A DNA stretch of 26,565 nt from Lobulomyces angularis (Eukaryota; Chytridiomycota; Chytridiomycetes; Lobulomycetales; Lobulomycetaceae). Below, in pieces: positions 1 through 15,808 of this stretch. The translations under genes and the position numbers were made by a program. The notes below the pieces were generated by a model. The model made no database searches. It saw only the letters and a list, made by a program, of their open reading frames with translations, and had not been told where the DNA came from. Each line of letters starts with the position of its first letter. Position 1 is the stretch's first letter. The stretch lies in assembly GCA_027604685.1 (NCBI GenBank), contig JADHYX010000281.1, forward strand, positions 1-26,565, given 5' to 3'.

Positions 1-93
1 ATTTGCAGTATAAATTAATTTTTCCATTTTTTCATATTGATCAGATGTTCCTATAAAAACATTATTGAACTTGGTTTCATTGCAAGAATGCAT
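1..93 (-). CDS. Possible 5' end of a gene running off the left edge
   Basis: Reading the minus strand from the ATG whose complement lies at 91-93 gives an open frame of about 31 codons to the window edge (begins MHSCNETK, ends near EKLIYTAN). The residue mix looks protein-like and the ATG sits in an A/T-rich leader. No family is recognisable from so short a piece, and an open stretch of this length is not rare in AT-rich DNA. The assignment rests only on the open frame and start codon. Confidence 0.3.
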   Translation of the reverse strand, partial: MHSCNETKFNNVFIGTSDQYEKMEKLIYTAN

Positions 94-666
94 TTTTTTT
101 TAAAACAAAAAAAAAGGGTTTTTTTGAACTGCAATTTATTTTTTGATAAAGTTACTTCAAATAAAACATATTAGTTTAATCATTATTTTTTTTAATGTTC
201 AAAAAGATAATGCCCAAGCACTAATAAATAAAACAACTGGTTTATTGAATAATGCTAATATTCACAAGGATGGGGTGGAAAATACTGCTATTTTTATGAC
301 GCAAGGAATAAAATTAAGGTTTAGAAGGATCGTTGCAAATACCACATAGCACCTTGTGAAGTTAAATGTACCCAGGAAACTAATATTGCAACTTCAATTT
401 TTAATACAGCTAAATAGGAATTTTAATTTAGAAGTTATTGCGTTAATTGTAAATTAAAAATTTCCATTACCTTATTAAAATACTTTCATGTAGTTGTAAC
501 TTAATATCTAATTGCCAAAACATATACCATCAAAATGTCTTAAAAATAAAATGAGAAAAAAATTTTTTCATTTATAAAACCCTGTGTATTTTCAAAACGA
601 TTCGAAATTTCCTTTTCACTCGTTGATTCAATTGAAAAAAACTTTTTTTTTGCAAATTAGCATCAT
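94..666. other. Intergenic region upstream of the ISWI gene
   Basis: No convincing gene is seen in these 573 bases. A plus-strand open stretch at about 143-349 has no early ATG and no family resemblance, so it is not called. The sequence is A/T-rich with long T and A runs. A T-rich tract ending in AAATTAG just before the ISWI ATG (about 640-660) resembles a 3' splice site, so an untranslated leader intron is possible. Confidence 0.5.
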
Positions 667-4885
<4,219 letters not shown>

Positions 4886-5087
4886 TAATTTATTTCATAA
4901 ATTTAACCATTAATTACATATATTTTATTATAACATTAATATTAATTTTTTTTTATTCAAATACATTAAACACCAGCGCGCTGTATTATCGCATCTTTCA
5001 GTATATAAAATAAAATTAGTTCATCCAAATAAATTAATGTAAAAAAAAGATTAAGACTAAGATGAATCCAGCAAATAATTATTTTAT

Positions 5088-6413
5088 TTAAGGTCGATAG
5101 CTCTTAGCGCCTTGAGCAGAAGGATCCATTGAAGGATAATAAGGAGCATTTGTACCAGATGGAGGTGGGGGCACAGGTAAATTTAAAAGCATATCTAAAG
5201 ATGAAATGGCTGGAGGTTCTTCAGGAAACTGCCCAGAATTTTGGTATTGTGGTTGCCTAGGAGGTTTCTGTATATAATTAAAGTTTTTGGATCCAGCTTT
5301 TGTTTTCCCCCAAGATAGCTTTAAACTTTTTCCTTTAATTTTTAGGTTATTGTAAGATCGTGAAGCTGCTTCCTCAGCAGACGCACGATCCACAAAATTG
5401 ATGAAGCTACCCTTAGTTTTATGCAACATTGTCACGCTTTTTATCGGTCCAAATGTTTCGAAATATTCTCTGGTAAGGAAAAAGAAATTAATTTTAAAGT
5501 ATAAAAATTACCTCATGTCTAATTCATTAAGATCATCATCAATACCACTAATATACAGGGATGTTACATTTAGATCATCAGGAGCCTTTAGTGTCGCTTC
5601 ACCACCTCTTCCAGAACTTTTATCTAATATTTTCTTTGCAACGGGATCGTTTTCACCGTGATATCTATCTTTTATATTTTGTTTTGATAGTTCACTTTTA
5701 GGCAATGGCTGTTCATGCCTATAAATCGAAAATTTAAGAAAATTTCTCAATAATTGAACCTGTAAGGACACTCGTCTCCTCTGTTGCATTCTCCTTTGAC
5801 AAAAAAAGAGCAAATGTGGGGTTTATTTCTTTGAGTGTAGGGTTCAGTTCTACTCATTTTTTTTAAAAGTTCTTTGGCTGCAGAATCAGCTTTGCCATAA
5901 TCAATTAGACTTTCATTGTTTGCCAGCTAATATTTATTTTGCATAAAATGTTTTAATATTTAAAAAAAACTAACTTGACTGTCCATTTTAGCAATAAAAA
6001 ACTGACGGTTCACATCACTTTTTGGCACTGTGTCTTTAATTTCTAATATACTATCCCTTACTTGGACAGGTAACCCATACTGCAGATCTAGGACTTAAAA
6101 AAAATACGTATTAATACATCAAACGCTGATACGAAGATTATTACCACAAGTTTGACAAACATTCTTAACTTTTGAACAGGTTTGACAAATTTCAGTTTTC
6201 TTGTACCTCATACCAACACCTGGAGTCCACCGAAAAACAGTAAACGGTCGTCCACAAGTTTTGCATTCTTTTCCATGATTTTGCTTTTGCATTTTAACGT
6301 AGGGATTATCACCTAAGCAAGTTTCACATAAAATAGGGAATTCGCTAATTTGATTTAATTTTAAAGATAATCCATTTGTCAAACCTTTCTTCCCAACCTT
6401 GTCTGGAACTCAT
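5088..6413 (-). CDS. Pre-mRNA splicing factor RBM22/Slt11 (Ecm2/Cwf5)
   Basis: Spliceosomal protein of the NineTeen-complex-related group that contacts the U6 stem-loop and catalytic RNA core. After a short first exon (MSSRQGWEE), the N-terminus carries the family's paired cysteines ([38 protein letters not shown]). A CCCH zinc finger follows ([20 protein letters not shown]), then [14 protein letters not shown], closely matching human RBM22. One RRM comes next, with RNP2-like LYISGI and RNP1-like KGSFINFV, and ends at LSWG. The C-terminus is a proline-rich tail. At least five short introns interrupt it. Convergent with the ISWI gene (about 200 bp between stops) and divergent from the Nbp35 gene. 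No truncation is seen. Confidence 0.95.
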
Positions 6414-6521
6414 ATTAAATAATTAATATTACAGGGATAATGGTATAAATTAATAATCAAAAAAACTTTTTTTTGATTTAACCAAAGTTAAGTGATACAA
6501 TATAGAATAACAATCGCTGAT
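6414..6521. promoter_or_regulatory. Shared divergent promoter interval, RBM22 / Nbp35 genes
   Basis: Only 108 bases separate the two opposing start codons, so this A/T-rich interval must hold both core promoters and 5' leaders. No specific binding site is claimed. Confidence 0.45.
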
Positions 6522-7719
6522 ATGAGCACAAGACCTGAAAACGCAAATGAATCCTGTGTAGGTCCTAATTCTACTGAAGCTGGGAATGGTATAAAAACTG
6601 TCGTTTATTAAGACATTATTATTAACTCTGTAACTTGAAGAATTAACTTTTTTCATTAGCAACATCTTGTGAGGGTTGTCCCAATCAGCAAATTTGTAAA
6701 ACCGCTCCTAAAGGTCCTGACCCGGCTATCCCTATCATAACTCAACGCTTATCAACAATTAAAAAAAAAATTTTAATTTTATCTGGAAAAGGTGGAGTCG
6801 GAAAAAGTACATTTACTGTAAAAATTATAATACTTTATTACAATTAAATTTTGTATTAGACAAATCTTTCTTTTGCCTTGTCTTTAGATGAGAAAGTAAA
6901 TGTAGGTCTAATGGATGTTGATATATGCGGGCCATCCTTACCAAGAATGACCGGTCTAGACGGAGAACAAATTCATAGTTCGAATTCAGGATGGTCTCCT
7001 GTTTATGTCACCGACAATCTTTCTGTCATGTCAATTGGTTTTATGTTACAAAACCCGGATGAAGCAATTATTTGGAGAGGTAAATTTCCCTTAAAAAATT
7101 AATTTAGGTTTAAAATTAATATATAATATCTTAGGACCCAAAAAAAATGGTTTGATTAAACAATTTTTAAAAGACGTTGATTGGGGAGAGTTAGATTTTT
7201 TAATTGTTGACACCCCTCCAGGGACAAGTGATGAGCACCTATCTGTTGTGCAATATCTTAAAGAAAGTGGAATCGATGGTGCGGTGGTAATTACTACCCC
7301 TCAAGAAGTATCCCTTCAGGATGTAAGAAAAGAAATAAATTTTTGTAAGAAGGTTGGAGTTCCAATTCTTGGTGTAGTTGAAAATATGAGTGGATTTGTT
7401 TGTCCCAAGTGTAATAAGGAAACCCTAATTTTTTTTCCAGATTCGGGAGGTGCTGAAAAAATGGCAAAAGAAATGGAAGTTCCATTTTTAGGATCTATTC
7501 CCATAGATCGTAGAATTGGTAATTTTAATATACAAGTTTATAATTTCCTTTTTTTTTCTTTTTTTAAAAAGCAACATCTTCTGATTTGGGTGAATCATTT
7601 TTAGATCAATATCCAAATTCAATAGCCTACAATTCGTACATGCATGTTATTGCAGGTAACATTACATGTTTGCTATTAATTATCATTTCCTTTTAGAAAT
7701 TAAGAAAAACCTGGGATGA
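6522..7719 (+). CDS. NBP35: Cytosolic Fe-S cluster assembly scaffold Nbp35 (NUBP1)
   Basis: P-loop ATPase that assembles [4Fe-4S] clusters for cytosolic and nuclear proteins, normally with Cfd1/NUBP2. The N-terminus holds the diagnostic Nbp35 cluster ligands spaced C-x13-C-x2-C-x5-C (from ESC to QQIC), which Cfd1 lacks. The deviant Walker A is [10 protein letters not shown], followed by MDVDICGPS, the Walker B region [11 protein letters not shown], and the bridging CPxC motif as VCPKC. Six exons give about 310 residues, normal for the family. The tail ([21 protein letters not shown]) is split by the last intron. All catalytic and ligand residues looked for are present, so the gene appears functional. 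Confidence 0.96.
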
Positions 7720-7857
7720 GATTTATTATACATATATATCATTTAGTAATAGATTATTTTCAATATATTAATTTTAGCATTAAATTGTATCTGTATTTAG
7801 ATTTGAATCTAATAAAATATTGTAAATTAAGAATTTTAAATTTTTTTTTAATTGGTA

Positions 7858-9599
7858 ATGTTAAAACATAGTGTAAATATTTCTATTGATGACCTCAACA
7901 ACCCTTCTGAACAATATGAAGTTTATAAAAGTGAAAAAATATTAAGTGAATCATCGTTAACTTTGGATAATCCAACCACTATATACTCCAAAACTTCAAA
8001 TCTACATTTAGCTAGTGATGTTGACACTTCACAGACACAGCTAAACGATTTAATAGCCAAGAATATGCAACCTAGTGCAAAATTCACGTCAGCTGATTCC
8101 ACTGTACAAGGTTATCTTTCGGATTCTAGTTTAAGCTCTTTAGAAGGATTGGAAAAATCAGTGGTGCTAATAATTTTACATTTATTGTTAACTTTTTGGG
8201 TTTTAAGGCAAGAAAGTACTCAACTAGGCAAAGTAAACGAATCAATAATTCAGCAAAAAAACAACTTAATGGTAAAAAAGGCAACAACAAACACTATAGT
8301 GTTGGTGTTATTAATCGAACGGGGTTTGAAGGCCTAGCATCCTGCGCAGAACCCTCTCTGGAGTTAAATTCTGAAAATAAAAACTATTTGGAAAATAAGA
8401 AAACATCTCAAGTGAAGGAAGACATTTTGAAGGATAGTATGAAAGAGCAAAAGACTCATACATCTTTCTTAAAGAGAACGAACCGAGATATGAAGTATGA
8501 AGATATGGTATGAATTTCCAAATAAAAAAATTAACTCGTTTTGTAGGGGACACCGGCTCCGGAACAAAATAACAGTGTCAGTGCCAATTGTAGAATATGT
8601 GGAATGGTAGATGTACTTAAAAATTGTCGCGTCTTAATCTTTTACTTAATTAATAGAATAATTCTTTGAAATCTAATGATGAAAATAAGAAGATTCCATT
8701 GTTTTTATGTAACCGATGCAGTAAATCTGAGATATCCGAAGAAAAGTAATCCAAAACAGTTGCTTTTTATTAATAAAGTGATTTTAGTTTTGCATTTAAC
8801 AGTTTGGAAAATATAGGGAGTTCTACGAAGAAAATTCCCATTATTGAAGAGGAACAATTTTTTTTGAAAAATAAAAAATTTAAAACTACTGATAATAAAA
8901 TGCTTTATCCTATAAAAATTCCAAAATTTAAAGAGCATCACCGTCCTGTAAAAATAAACTTTAAATTTTTTTCTAATTTTATATTTCGACAGAGCAAAGG
9001 AAAAGTAATTATCAAGTTGAAAGTTCCACATAGTCGAAATCCTAAGCACAGTGCGCAGTTTTTGACCAAAAATAGAAAAGGCTTAGGTATTTCAGATTCT
9101 ATTGGCAGTTCAAAGAAATTCGTTGACAGAGATGGAACAATGTTATGTGATATTGAAATCGTTAATGACGATGATGCTAACAGAGAGCTTAAAGATGCGG
9201 GGTTAACGATAACATCCCCTTTACCACCCAATCAATATCGAATACTTGAAAATTTTGAAGAATTTGTTTTAAATAATGTTGCATATAAAGTTCCTACATT
9301 AAAAATAAAACTTGATATTGCTAAGAAACCAGATGAAGAAGAAATAACGAAAAAGAAAATAATACACGAAAAATTCAATTGCTTCCCACTAGGTTTAGGC
9401 ATCGAATTTAATAACATGAAGTTTCGGAACTTGTTTTACAAAAACGGAGTTTTCAAAGACCTTGCATGTACGGATGAAGAAGTGGATGAGGTGGGTTTTC
9501 ATAAATCTCATTTATTTATACCATTATTTCTAGTGGATAGAGGGAGTGGCAGAGTTTAGAAAGGATGTGTTGTCGCGCTTTAATAGAAAGATTGGTTGA
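7858..9599 (+). CDS. Orphan protein with a GATA-like CxxC-x19-CxxC zinc finger
   Basis: Hand splicing joins six exons into one frame of about 506 residues: introns at 8161-8207, 8508-8546, 8607-8656, 8746-8787 and 9491-9533, all keeping phase. The first 200 residues are Ser/Asn/Lys-rich and look disordered, with a basic stretch (TRQSKRINNSAKKQ). A putative zinc finger is split by an intron: CRICGM, 19 residues between the pairs, then LFLCNRC, a spacing like GATA or treble-clef fingers. The remaining 270 residues seem more ordered and end in WIEGVAEFRKDVLSRF. I do not recognise the family. A nuclear or chromatin role is only suggested by the finger and basic patch. The first in-frame ATG at 7858 is used as start. 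Confidence 0.75.
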
Positions 9600-10107
9600 A
9601 TGTTTTCTCTCAACAAAACCTACGGAATATGAGCCTTTAGTACACACCACATGACTACGTTTGAGTGATTGTCGAAGTTATAAAACATTGTATATCAATT
9701 TAAAATTATTTGTTCATAAAATATTTTGCCATAATTTATTGATAGTTTTACTGATTATCCATTTACCAAAGTTAATGTTATTATGGCCAATAGCTTTAAT
9801 AAAACAGAGAAAAACTGTATATGGTCATTGTGTGTAAATCGGTATAGACTAATTTGAATAAATTTAAATCTTAATGCTTCGGCAATTAACTGAAAAGTTG
9901 TATTTTAAATAAAGAAATGGTTTGAAAAGTAAATTATGTTTCATGCGAATTGAAAATACTCAATTATTTCTTTTGGTTATCCATATTTACGTCAAAAAAT
10001 TCGAAAATCACAGTTAAGAAGTAGGCTGGGTTTTAATTTTTTGTTACAGATTGTTTGTTTACATTTTTCTGAAGTCAAATAAACTTTCGTCAAAACTCGA
10101 AAGTTGG
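9600..10107. other. Intergenic region between orphan zinc-finger and glycosyltransferase genes
   Basis: No convincing gene is seen. The longest open stretch (plus strand, about 9728-9852, with an ATG at 9784) is roughly 40 codons and matches nothing I recognise. A pyrimidine-rich tract ending in TTACAG at about 10033-10049 resembles a 3' splice site and could close a leader intron of the downstream gene. A/T-rich sequence near the left end can serve as poly(A) signal for the upstream gene. Confidence 0.5.
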
Positions 10108-13100
10108 ATGGATTGTAAAACTAAAGGAAATAAAGACTTAAATAAAGGCTGTTTGTTGCAGCAAGTAAGATTTATGGAAGACGCGAATTTATATTCCAAC
10201 ATACAATCAAGTCAACTTTCTGCAAGTGTTCCTTCAGAAGCAAATAAAAAAGATTTAAAAATTAAAATATTTTCGGAAAGTTCTAATTCAACGACAAAAA
10301 GAAATCCTCTGAAACAGCTCTTTTTTTTGGTTGCTAATTCTTTTAGAATTTTTAAAAGCTCGCCAAAATCTACTAAAAATTTTTCTTCAAATCGAAATGA
10401 AGTTGCTATGGTGTTAGTGACTATTGGATTTTTGGGAATTTTTTTAGGTACACTGGTTATTTTTGGAAGTGAAAGTGAATGGGACCAACTTTTGGATATG
10501 AAAAATACCAAATGGTTGAGCGATATTACCAAACGATCAACTATTATACCACTACCACAAGAGAGAATTTCCAATATAAATTGCAGATCGAAGCATAAGA
10601 TCTGTCAGGTCAGTAACTTATATTTTTTGGATGGAAACCTACATGCATACTTGGGAAGAAATGCTACAATCAATCCGTATATGTTGCAAAATCAAACCAT
10701 AATAACTGGGATTGGTTTTGGTTCTCCTAGTATTAAACCTGTGCTAGCTGAAACTTATAATAAAGAAACATGGTCCGAAAATTATGATTATCATGGAAAT
10801 TCAGAAAAATCGAGTTCAATGAAAAATACGGAAATTGAAAACGGAAGTCTTCAATCCCAGAGTAAGATAAGTTTGGCTGATTCAATAAAGAGAAATATGA
10901 TAATTTTACCATTAATTATTCACTTCGATGATCCTCCGTCGCTATCTACTGAAAGTGTGAAATATATCTCAGAACCGACTGGTAAAAGATTACTTAGAAA
11001 AATAATGAAAACTGAAATATAATAACAAATATAGCATTTTTTAGTGTAATGTGGGATAATCTATTTAGAAGTATTTATGCTGGAATTGGAGCTTTTAATT
11101 CACTATTGTATTTCGACACGCTTAATTTTTATGGGAGAAACAGGATGGTCGTGATTGAAAATAATAAACCGAGCAGATTTGTAAAAGATATTTTGCAATT
11201 TGCATCACCCTTTCCTGTAAAATGGCATAAAGAATTGGAAGATTGTCTTTTTAGAAGTGCAACATTAGGAATCTCCAGAGATTTTGGAATTGCTGAAATA
11301 AAGGTAGAAACCCAGATAAATTTAACTGAGAGGATTTTGCGAAGAAATACTGCCTATAAATTTTTTTGCAAATCTTTAAAGTCTAGAATTCTGGATCAGC
11401 GAGATACGAAAAATAAAAAAATTCTCAAATTAATAAGAGGCTCCAACAATATGATAGAAAATTTGAACGATTTTTCTTCTTTCGATGTTAGCGACTTGAT
11501 AACCCAAGATGGATCGGAAAATGACACTGATGAAGATGACATCAATGAATTTGATGAGGATGAAATTATATCTATGATTCCTGTTTCTGAATCAACTTTG
11601 CCTTTGCCAGTTATGACCTTAATATTAAGAGATGGAAACACTAGAAGAATTATAAATGAAAAAAAATTGGTTTTAATTTTAAAAAAATTACCTGTGAAAT
11701 TAGGAGTGTATAGATTTGGAACCATGTCGTTCTCAGACCAAATGGCAATTATGGATCAAACTAATATCTTAATGACTATGCATGGTGCAGCTTTAACACA
11801 TCTCCTTTTTTTGAGAAAAAATAGTTTTGTTATTGAATTGTTTCCATATGGTTTTCGTAAAACAGTTTTTAATAATATGGCAAGAATAATGGGACACAAG
11901 TATCTTTTTTGGCAAAACACTCATTTGAATAATACTGTATCAACTTATACTAATTCCATCGTTTTTCTAATTTTTTTTTTTTTTTTTTTATGTAAGGTAT
12001 TTGACTATAAGTATGTTGAGGAGCACAAATTTTCCAATTTAAGTAAAGAAGAAATAGTCTCCAAACCAATAAATTGGAGAAATATGGATTCCAAAAATTA
12101 CTGGAGAAACCAAGATACTAAAATAGAATTTGGTGAATTTTTAAACATTTGGGAGAACTCTATTGTAAAGAATTCAGTTGATTTTTCATTACATGACACT
12201 ATCATGTTTCAACCTTCCGGTTTTTTTACAGAACAGTTAGCTTCATTTAGAGTGGCATGTGCGCTAGGTAAATATCTAAACCGAAGAGTGGTTTTGCCAC
12301 TACTAGGATTTCAAATAGCGGCTCCAACAAACGACGATAGTCATAGGTTGTTTCATGTTGCAAAAGTAAATTGGAGACCAATGGAGCACTATTTTGATCA
12401 AAAAGAATTGCTTGGATTAAAATGTAAATGGATTTCTCATGAAAATTTTCAAAACTTAAATCAAAACAGAAGTATTCAAAAAATTAGAACTTTGAAGGAT
12501 CAAGTGTTTTTTGATACTCAAGAACAAATAGCCAAATATTACAATGAGGTTCTGGGCTTACCATTTGTCTCAATATTAAAGGAACACTCAATTCATCCAC
12601 AATTTAATGCACAGGAATTAAAAAGAAAATATGGGCACAGAAAAAGCTCTACTTTAGCATTTGGCGAACTTCCTATTTCATTATTTGATTTTAACGCAAA
12701 AGACCCAGAAGAGTTAGAGGAAGAATCGCGTTTGCAAAGTCTGCGAAAAACCTCAGCTGGAGTTGATAATAAGCAATCTGAGTTACTTCGAAGATTCCCT
12801 AATGCAAAAAAAGCCTTAACATTATTAGGCGACCAAAGCAATGCAAAAAAAAATGAAAAAACGGAGGGCTTGGTGTTTGAAAGATTACAGGAAAATATTT
12901 TCAATCATCTTAATTTTAGAGAGGAATTATGGACAGTAGCTAAAGATGCAATAAGTAAAATAAATGGAAAGTATGTAGCAATTCATGCCAGAAGAGGTTA
13001 TATTGGAAAAAAATGTCAAATTATGATCCCAAAAGTTCAATCCAGGTGGCAAAGTCTAACACAAGAGCAGCTGCAACATGATATTCGTGAATGCCATCAA

Positions 13101-14533
13101 AATACTAGAAAAATTGAAAAAAATTTTAAAAGGAAAGTTAGGAATCCTGCTGTTAAATACGTAAAATTTAAATTACTGTAGTTTTTATAATTGTGTAGGT
13201 GAATGTCACTGCTGAGTCACTCAAAGATGTTAGAAATCTACAGCTCGATGGGTACAAGATCACTGAATTTTCACAAGATAATGAAGAAATTAAACCGTAC
13301 TTAGAAAATGAAGTGGATGATAACGAGGAAGAGGATGATAGTATTGATACGACTATATTTGAAGCAATAATCCAGGAGGCGATAGTTGAAGATGACGAAT
13401 CTGACGCTGCTGCTGATTCTAACCACTCGGAATACACAAGGATGCACGAAGAACTTAAAAATACCAATAACAATCTTAATGAGGATATGACGGCTTCCAA
13501 TAATGACAAGATTGAATTAATTGTTGAAAATAATGAAATTTCAGTTCCAAATTTGTTTGAAAAATTTGAGGTAAAGAAAAAAATTTTAAATAATTGTTCC
13601 CAACTTACTTTTTGACAGAAACAGCTTGAAGGTACCAAAGGGGAGGTTGAAGAAAAGACTTTAGAGGAGGAATTAGAATTAATAATTAACGAATCCAAAC
13701 AGGACAAAAACAACGCAAAGATCGAAGATGAGGATAGTATTGATGATGATTCCGAAATTATCGTACAAAGGCCGAAATTGGAATTTGTTGTTGTAAATGA
13801 GAAGGCAGATGAAATAGAAGATGAGGTTGACTTCAAGGTGGAAAATAATGAAAACGTTGATGGAGAAATTCAGATACCGGCCCAAATGGCTGGTATCAAT
13901 TTTAAAGTTACAAATGATATAAGAATTGATCTGTATTCAGAAGATTTAAGGAATCTTAAATCTAATGAGCTGGGTATGAATTCAGTAGTTAACGGAGAAC
14001 AACGAGAAAAAATTAAAAACCCAATAGAGTATATTACTCAAAAGGATTTATTAGAAGTCCAACATAATTATGTCCCTGATGATTTAAAAAATGAAGAGGA
14101 TGGTGAAATGGAGAAGAACAATATTTTGACGCAGGAACTAGATCAAGAAATAGATTGGGACCAAAAAGTAGGAAAAGTGTTTTTGAGAAAAAGGGACCCT
14201 AGTATAACCAGTAAGATATATATTGCAACGGATGATCTTGGTTCTGTTGCTTCCAAAAAGGAATTTCAAAATTTAGGAAGAAGTTCCGGTTGGGAATCTC
14301 CAATTTTTTTCAATGATATTATATCTAAAAAAGTTATCGCCTCAGCACAAGAAAGTAAGGAAAAGTTCGTAGAGTTTTTAGATGATAATAGTTTCGATCC
14401 TATTGATTTAAGTATCATTGAGATAATAATCTGTCTAGAAGCAGAAGTGTTTTTTGGAAATAGGTTTAGCACCTTCAGTCAGGAAATTTTTGCACGAAGA
14501 CAAGCCAAAGGCAAAAAATCTTATTATTTGTAA
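10108..14533 (+). CDS. Fused GT61 (EOGT-like) and O-fucosyltransferase-like membrane protein
   Basis: Five exons (10108-10981, 11035-11936, 11997-13160, 13199-13570, 13619-14533) join in one frame of 1,408 residues. A 98-residue cytosolic tail and one membrane segment (about 99-120, VAMVLVTIGFLGIFLGTL) indicate a type II Golgi/ER enzyme. Residues about 155-620 are a GT61/DUF563 domain: paired Cys near CQVSNLYF, LILRDGNTRRIINE, SFSDQ, MHGAALTHLLFL, VIELFPYGF and the closing YWRNQDT. From about 660 an O-fucosyltransferase-like fold begins: FQPSGFFTEQLASFR, KYLNRRVVLPLL, then YVAIHARRG (the usual following D is Y) and C-terminal IYIATDDLGS, EAEVFFGNRFSTFSQEI and RRQAKG. About 320 acidic, low-complexity residues lie between the HARRG segment and these last blocks. 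Single-domain relatives are well known; donors and acceptors here are unknown. Confidence 0.85.
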
Positions 14534-14715
14534 ATAGTTTTATAAGAACTATGTTTAATTACTGAATCAATCTTAGGTAGCTTAAGTAAATGCCAAAATA
14601 GAATAATAAAAATTTAGAAACACTTTGTATGTGTAACATGAAAATTTTATATTTCCCAAAATAGATTAAAAAATAATATAAAAATGCATTAAATTTAATT
14701 TCAAATCAAAAATTA

Positions 14716-15808
14716 ATGCAAACTAATCTACTCGTTAACAAAGTTAAATCTACGCAGCCAGTTTTTTCTGGTATTAATTGCGCTTCGACGAAGCAACACA
14801 ACTCCTTTTCTCCCCAGTCCTATAATGCGGAAATTGAATATTTCAAAGCAGTTAACAGGTCTCAATTCAATGAGATCAAATATTTAACTCAACAAGTACA
14901 ATTTGCATCAACCTCAAGGGAAATGGGTCAGAGGTATCTGGAAGAATTGGAGACAAAGTGGAATCAATTAGAGTTGTCCCAAAATCTGAGTAATCCAAAA
15001 ATATTGATTGCTAACTTTCACTCTGTAAAAACAATTGATTTGGATGATATTATAAACGATTACATTAAGCACTCTCCAAAGGACTGTAAAGAATTTCGAA
15101 CATTGGACAAAGAAATGGTTAGAAATATACAATTTGTTAAATCCAGCGTTAGCCAGAATGAACTAAAAAATCGAGTAAGCCAACTAACAGAAAGTGAAAA
15201 CAAGTTTGGTAGTTATGGTAATGGTCATAATCTCAATTCTCAATACTCTACAGTGCCTAGTTTAAAAGATCACAATGTGGACTATAATACTTACCACATT
15301 TTTGACCTACCTAAATCTTACACTTCGTCTCTAACAGTAGCGACTCCAATTAAATTTAAAGTATAGGATTAATTATTGCAAATTTAATTTCTCTAATATT
15401 TTTATTCTCACCGTAGAATTCTAAATTCTTTAGGAAATATTTAGGAAATTCAGAAATTGATTTAAGAATGTTGTTCCCAAATGAACATGATGATGGTGTC
15501 TTCTTTTTTAACCATAAACTCTTTGACTTGCCTAGTAGTTATACTTCGATATTACGTCCAGCTGGTCCAATAAAAACTTTAATTTCTAATATATACCCTA
15601 ATCAAGTAAATCTTCCTACCAAGGTATTTGATGCAAATTAAAATTTTTCGGCATCACTAATTTTTATTTAAGAGAGCAATTAGCACCAGTAAAGACAACT
15701 CAAAAAATCTTACTCCAAAGTTGCAATCAAATCAGGTATTTTAACAATTACTTTACTAGCGGTAAATTCCAATTTTGTTCTTAGAGAAGTTCCAAGTTTC
15801 AAAAATAA
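14716..15808 (+). CDS. Orphan protein with a duplicated FDLPxSYTS motif
   Basis: No family is recognised. The first exon (14716-15363) runs into an intron beginning GTATAG, and further exons follow at about 15417-15624, 15674-15735 and 15785-15808, all in phase, for about 310 residues. The N-terminal half has a helical, Gln/Glu-rich stretch (EIKYLTQQVQF; YLEELETKWNQLE) that could form a coiled coil. Two copies of a short motif occur, on either side of the first intron: HIFDLPKSYTSSLTVATPIK and KLFDLPSSYTSILRPAGPIK. The tail is Ser/Asn/Lys-rich. The last exon is uncertain: without its intron the frame stops at 15744, which would fit better with the candidate convergent gene that follows. Confidence 0.6.

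Noticed and set aside
143..349. Plus-strand open stretch of about 68 codons near the left edge
   Set aside because: It has no early ATG, no recognisable similarity, and the upstream sequence is taken by a possible minus-strand start. Length alone is weak evidence in AT-rich DNA.
9728..9852. Short plus-strand frame in the 9.6-10.1 kb spacer
   Set aside because: About 40 codons with no splice partners or recognisable family; consistent with random open sequence.
10982..11048. Two separate genes in place of the 5' part of the fused glycosyltransferase
   Set aside because: A 53-nt intron (10982-11034) joins the two halves of the GT61 domain in phase, and neither half is a complete enzyme alone.
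13161..13198. Gene end within the O-fucosyltransferase-like half (stop at 13179-13181)
   Set aside because: A 38-nt intron restores the frame, and the essential closing blocks of the O-FucT fold lie in the exons that follow.
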